A stretch of 26,677 nucleotides of DNA. Source: Prolixibacteraceae bacterium. GTDB lineage: Bacteria; Bacteroidota; Bacteroidia; Bacteroidales; Prolixibacteraceae. Where the stretch lies: assembly GCA_007116765.1 (NCBI GenBank), contig SKHV01000250.1, positions 1-26,677 on the forward strand, in the 5' to 3' direction. Below the pieces are notes generated by a model. It was not told the DNA's origin, did not search any database, and saw only the letters and a program-made list of their open reading frames with translations. Both the position numbers and the translations under genes were made by a program. Shown here in pieces: positions 25,182 through 26,677 of the stretch. Position 1 is the stretch's first letter. Every line of letters starts with the position of its first letter.

Positions 25182-25367
25182 TTATACAGTAACTTCTTTT
25201 TCAATTGCCAGTTTACCTCTGTAGTATCCACACTCGTTACATACGGTATGATACTTCACGGCTGCACCACAATTAGAGCATGCAGAAAGTGTTGCAGGAG
25301 TTGCTTTATAGTGAGTCCTGCGTTTGTCTCTTCTAGTCTTTGAAATTCTGTGCTTAGGATGTGCCAT
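25182..25367 (-). CDS. rpmF: 50S ribosomal protein L32
   Basis: A 61-residue L32 with the family start MAHPKHRISKTRRDKRRTHY and a complete zinc ribbon: C30 and C33, C43 and C46. It is therefore the zinc-binding form. It begins 7 bp after the yceD stop, the pairing found in most bacteria, and is followed by a strong terminator. The fatty-acid genes plsX and fabH that often come next in other genomes are not there. Confidence 0.97.
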   Translation of the reverse strand: MAHPKHRISKTRRDKRRTHYKATPATLSACSNCGAAVKYHTVCNECGYYRGKLAIEKEVTV

Positions 25368-25374
25368 TTCTTCG

Positions 25375-25923
25375 TTATTTTTTGTTTTCTAATAATTTTT
25401 TTAATTCATTCCATCTCTCATCAACCTCGATTTTTTTTTCGCTTATTTCTTCTTCGGTCACAAGATATTGTTTTAATTTTTCTTCCATTTCGCTGTTGCA
25501 TGTTGAATTGCCGTTTTTGTCGGGAACATGTACATGCATAATTGGCAACGAAAGTACTACAAGTTCGTAAAGATATTGAGCAAGGTTAATGTGATCTTCA
25601 GTTAATGGTATCACAATTAAATCATCACTCATCTCGCCAGCTTCGCTACCAAATTTCACAAAAAGCTTGCTTTTGCTTTTTATGGCTTGCATGTAGTTAT
25701 CGAGACAGCGATGACACATTAGTTCAACATCTCCTTTAACAGCCATTTCTAGAATCATTAAGCTTGACGATTTTGTAAGTTCTACCTTACATTTTATGCT
25801 TCCTTTTTCTAATTCGCTGCTATCGAACTTTTCAAAGAACTTGTCGTTTAATTCAAATCTGAATTGATGTTTGCCTTCTTTAAGCCCTTTAAAGGCTATT
25901 TCATATTGTGAGAAGTAACTCAT
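25375..25923 (-). CDS. yceD: YceD/DUF177 family protein
   Basis: A 182-residue member of the YceD (DUF177) family, almost always encoded just before rpmF, as here with a 7-bp gap. The family core is visible in the middle: VKGDVELMCHRCLDNYMQAI with a CX2C pair, followed by an acidic segment (SEAGEMSDDLIVIP) and INLAQYLYELVVLSLPIMHVH. Members have been linked to 23S rRNA processing or ribosome assembly in other bacteria; here the role is inferred only from family and operon. A -7 element lies at 25948-25955. Confidence 0.92.
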   Translation of the reverse strand: MSYFSQYEIAFKGLKEGKHQFRFELNDKFFEKFDSSELEKGSIKCKVELTKSSSLMILEMAVKGDVELMCHRCLDNYMQAIKSKSKLFVKFGSEAGEMSDDLIVIPLTEDHINLAQYLYELVVLSLPIMHVHVPDKNGNSTCNSEMEEKLKQYLVTEEEISEKKIEVDERWNELKKLLENKK

Positions 25924-25947
25924 CTCTTCTATTTTTTAAAAGTGCTG

Positions 25948-25955
25948 CAAAAATA
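25948..25955 (-). promoter_or_regulatory. -7 element of yceD-rpmF
   Basis: Reads TATTTTTG on the minus strand, 25 bases before the yceD ATG. A TTGG on the same strand 16 bp further upstream is a possible but poorly spaced -33 element. Confidence 0.4.
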
Positions 25956-26006
25956 TAAAAAAATTACAAACCAATAAACTTTTCTTAGTCTTTTTAAAGT
26001 ATCTAT

Positions 26007-26279
26007 TTACAAAGAGTTGTGTTTTGTGCGCGTGGAGTTTTCTTTCTTCATTTTACGCACAAAATAAACCAGTGTAATAGCTGAGGTTAAAAACAAGACT
26101 GAAACTATAATTACTCCTCCTATAATGGCAAGGAATTTCCAGCGTTCAAGGTCAGGATCAGCGCCCTTGGTAAGCAATGTGTAAACTACAAATATTTCGC
26201 AAATGGCAGTTATGATCACTGAAAAAATATTGATACGTAATAAAATATTTGCAGGTAAATGACTGAATATGTTTTTCAT
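26007..26279 (-). CDS. Small two-helix membrane protein, function unknown
   Basis: A 90-residue protein I do not recognise. It has two hydrophobic segments (about 14-38 and 48-72) joined by a short loop TKGADPDLERW, and a basic C-terminal tail (VRKMKKENSTRTKHNSL) that would lie in the cytoplasm. It starts 25 bp after the stop of a histidine kinase on the same strand, so the two are probably cotranscribed and it may be an accessory to the kinase, though nothing in its sequence shows this. The gap of 83 bp to yceD contains that gene's promoter. Confidence 0.65.
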   Translation of the reverse strand: MKNIFSHLPANILLRINIFSVIITAICEIFVVYTLLTKGADPDLERWKFLAIIGGVIIVSVLFLTSAITLVYFVRKMKKENSTRTKHNSL

Positions 26280-26304
26280 ATATTATTAATGTTTTTACTT
26301 TCAG

Positions 26305-26677
26305 CTATAATTCTTTTTTTAATACAATGCGAAAAGTTGTTTTTTTGTTCGCTTCAGAATTACGAAGCATGAGTTTTCCGTTGTGATAAAGTTCAATAAT
26401 GCGTTTCGAAAGTGAAAGGCCAAGACCCCAACCTCTTTTTTTTGTGGTAAAACCGGGGTTGAAAACAGTTTTGAATTGTGACTTATGGATACCTTTTCCA
26501 TTATCACAAATGTCAATGTATATTTCTTTCTCTTTTTCTTCAACTTCAATGTTTATTGTACCCTGATTGTTTTCAATGGCATCGACTGAGTTGCGTAAAA
26601 GGTTTTCTATTACCCAACTGAATAGCGATGACGAGAGAGGAACAAAAAGTTCGCTATTTGGGTCGAAATTGTAAGTG
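26305..26677 (-). CDS. Sensor histidine kinase, C-terminal ATPase domain (cut by right edge)
   Basis: The open frame enters from the right edge (first full codon at 26676-26674) and ends with TAG at 26305-26307, giving the last 123 residues. It is a GHKL ATPase domain: N box SWVIENLLRNSVDAIENNQG, G1 box ICDNGKGI, F box region VFNPGFTTKKRG and G2 box GWGLGLSLSKRIIELYHNG. The first residue of the usual GTGLGL is replaced, reading RGWGLGL, as in many NtrB/NtrY-like kinases. The DHp domain and sensor part lie outside the window. The small membrane protein gene follows 25 bp downstream. Confidence 0.92.
   Translation of the reverse strand, partial: TYNFDPNSELFVPLSSSLFSWVIENLLRNSVDAIENNQGTINIEVEEKEKEIYIDICDNGKGIHKSQFKTVFNPGFTTKKRGWGLGLSLSKRIIELYHNGKLMLRNSEANKKTTFRIVLKKEL

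Noticed and set aside
26319..26549. A 76-codon minus-strand frame near the right edge
   Set aside because: It is in another frame of the histidine kinase ATPase domain, which reads cleanly from 26677 to 26305.

Overview
The window is a chromosomal piece of a Bacteroidota genome, most likely class Bacteroidia (Bacteroidales/Marinilabiliales-like; the rank below phylum is inference). Support: AT-rich DNA, starts preceded by A/T-rich leaders instead of Shine-Dalgarno sites, many gene starts preceded by the Bacteroidota -7 element TAnnTTTG, a fused SecDF, an AtpB with a long secreted N-terminal extension, and a PhoR/PhoB-type pair of the kind common in this phylum. All genes look intact except the two cut by the window edges. 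I see no tRNA, rRNA, CRISPR array, insertion sequence, phage gene or attachment site. The longest gene-free stretch is about 250 bp (8088-8340), and I see only a promoter element there.

Layout. 1-593 (-): start of a PiT-type phosphate transporter, divergent from 802-3146 (+), a PhoR-like histidine kinase, a PhoB-like response regulator and a SPOR-domain lipoprotein. 3133-6847 (-): a PAP2-like membrane protein, sigma-54 (rpoN) and asnS. 6987-9660 (-): a nitronate monooxygenase-like flavoprotein, a DUF2461 protein and ElbB. 9900-14920 (+): secDF, a DUF2797 protein and a branched-chain aminotransferase, two of them followed by clear intrinsic terminators. 14963-19225 is the most accessory part: a secreted CarboxypepD_reg-like protein (-), a coiled-coil lipoprotein (+) and a 750-residue secreted protein joining a GH43-like propeller to a parallel beta-helix (+). 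19219-25022 (-): one probable transcription unit, bactofilin - AtpI-like - atpB - atpE - atpF - atpH - atpA - atpG, without atpD and atpC. 25182-25923 (-): yceD-rpmF with its own terminator. 26007-26677 (-): a small membrane protein and the C-terminal part of a histidine kinase cut by the right edge.

How the genes relate. The left end looks like a phosphate-response unit: transporter, sensor and regulator, with 11-bp-period TTAA-type repeats near the regulator genes that could be operator sites. The ATP synthase unit encodes all of Fo (a, b, c) plus delta, alpha and gamma; beta and epsilon must lie elsewhere. A stem-loop between atpE and atpF is placed where it could favour the c subunit. Most other genes are housekeeping.

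I found no convincing undescribed multi-gene system. The best candidates for a second look are the propeller/beta-helix protein, whose propeller seems to have lost glycosidase catalytic residues, the repeats at the phosphate locus, and the atpE-atpF stem-loop.
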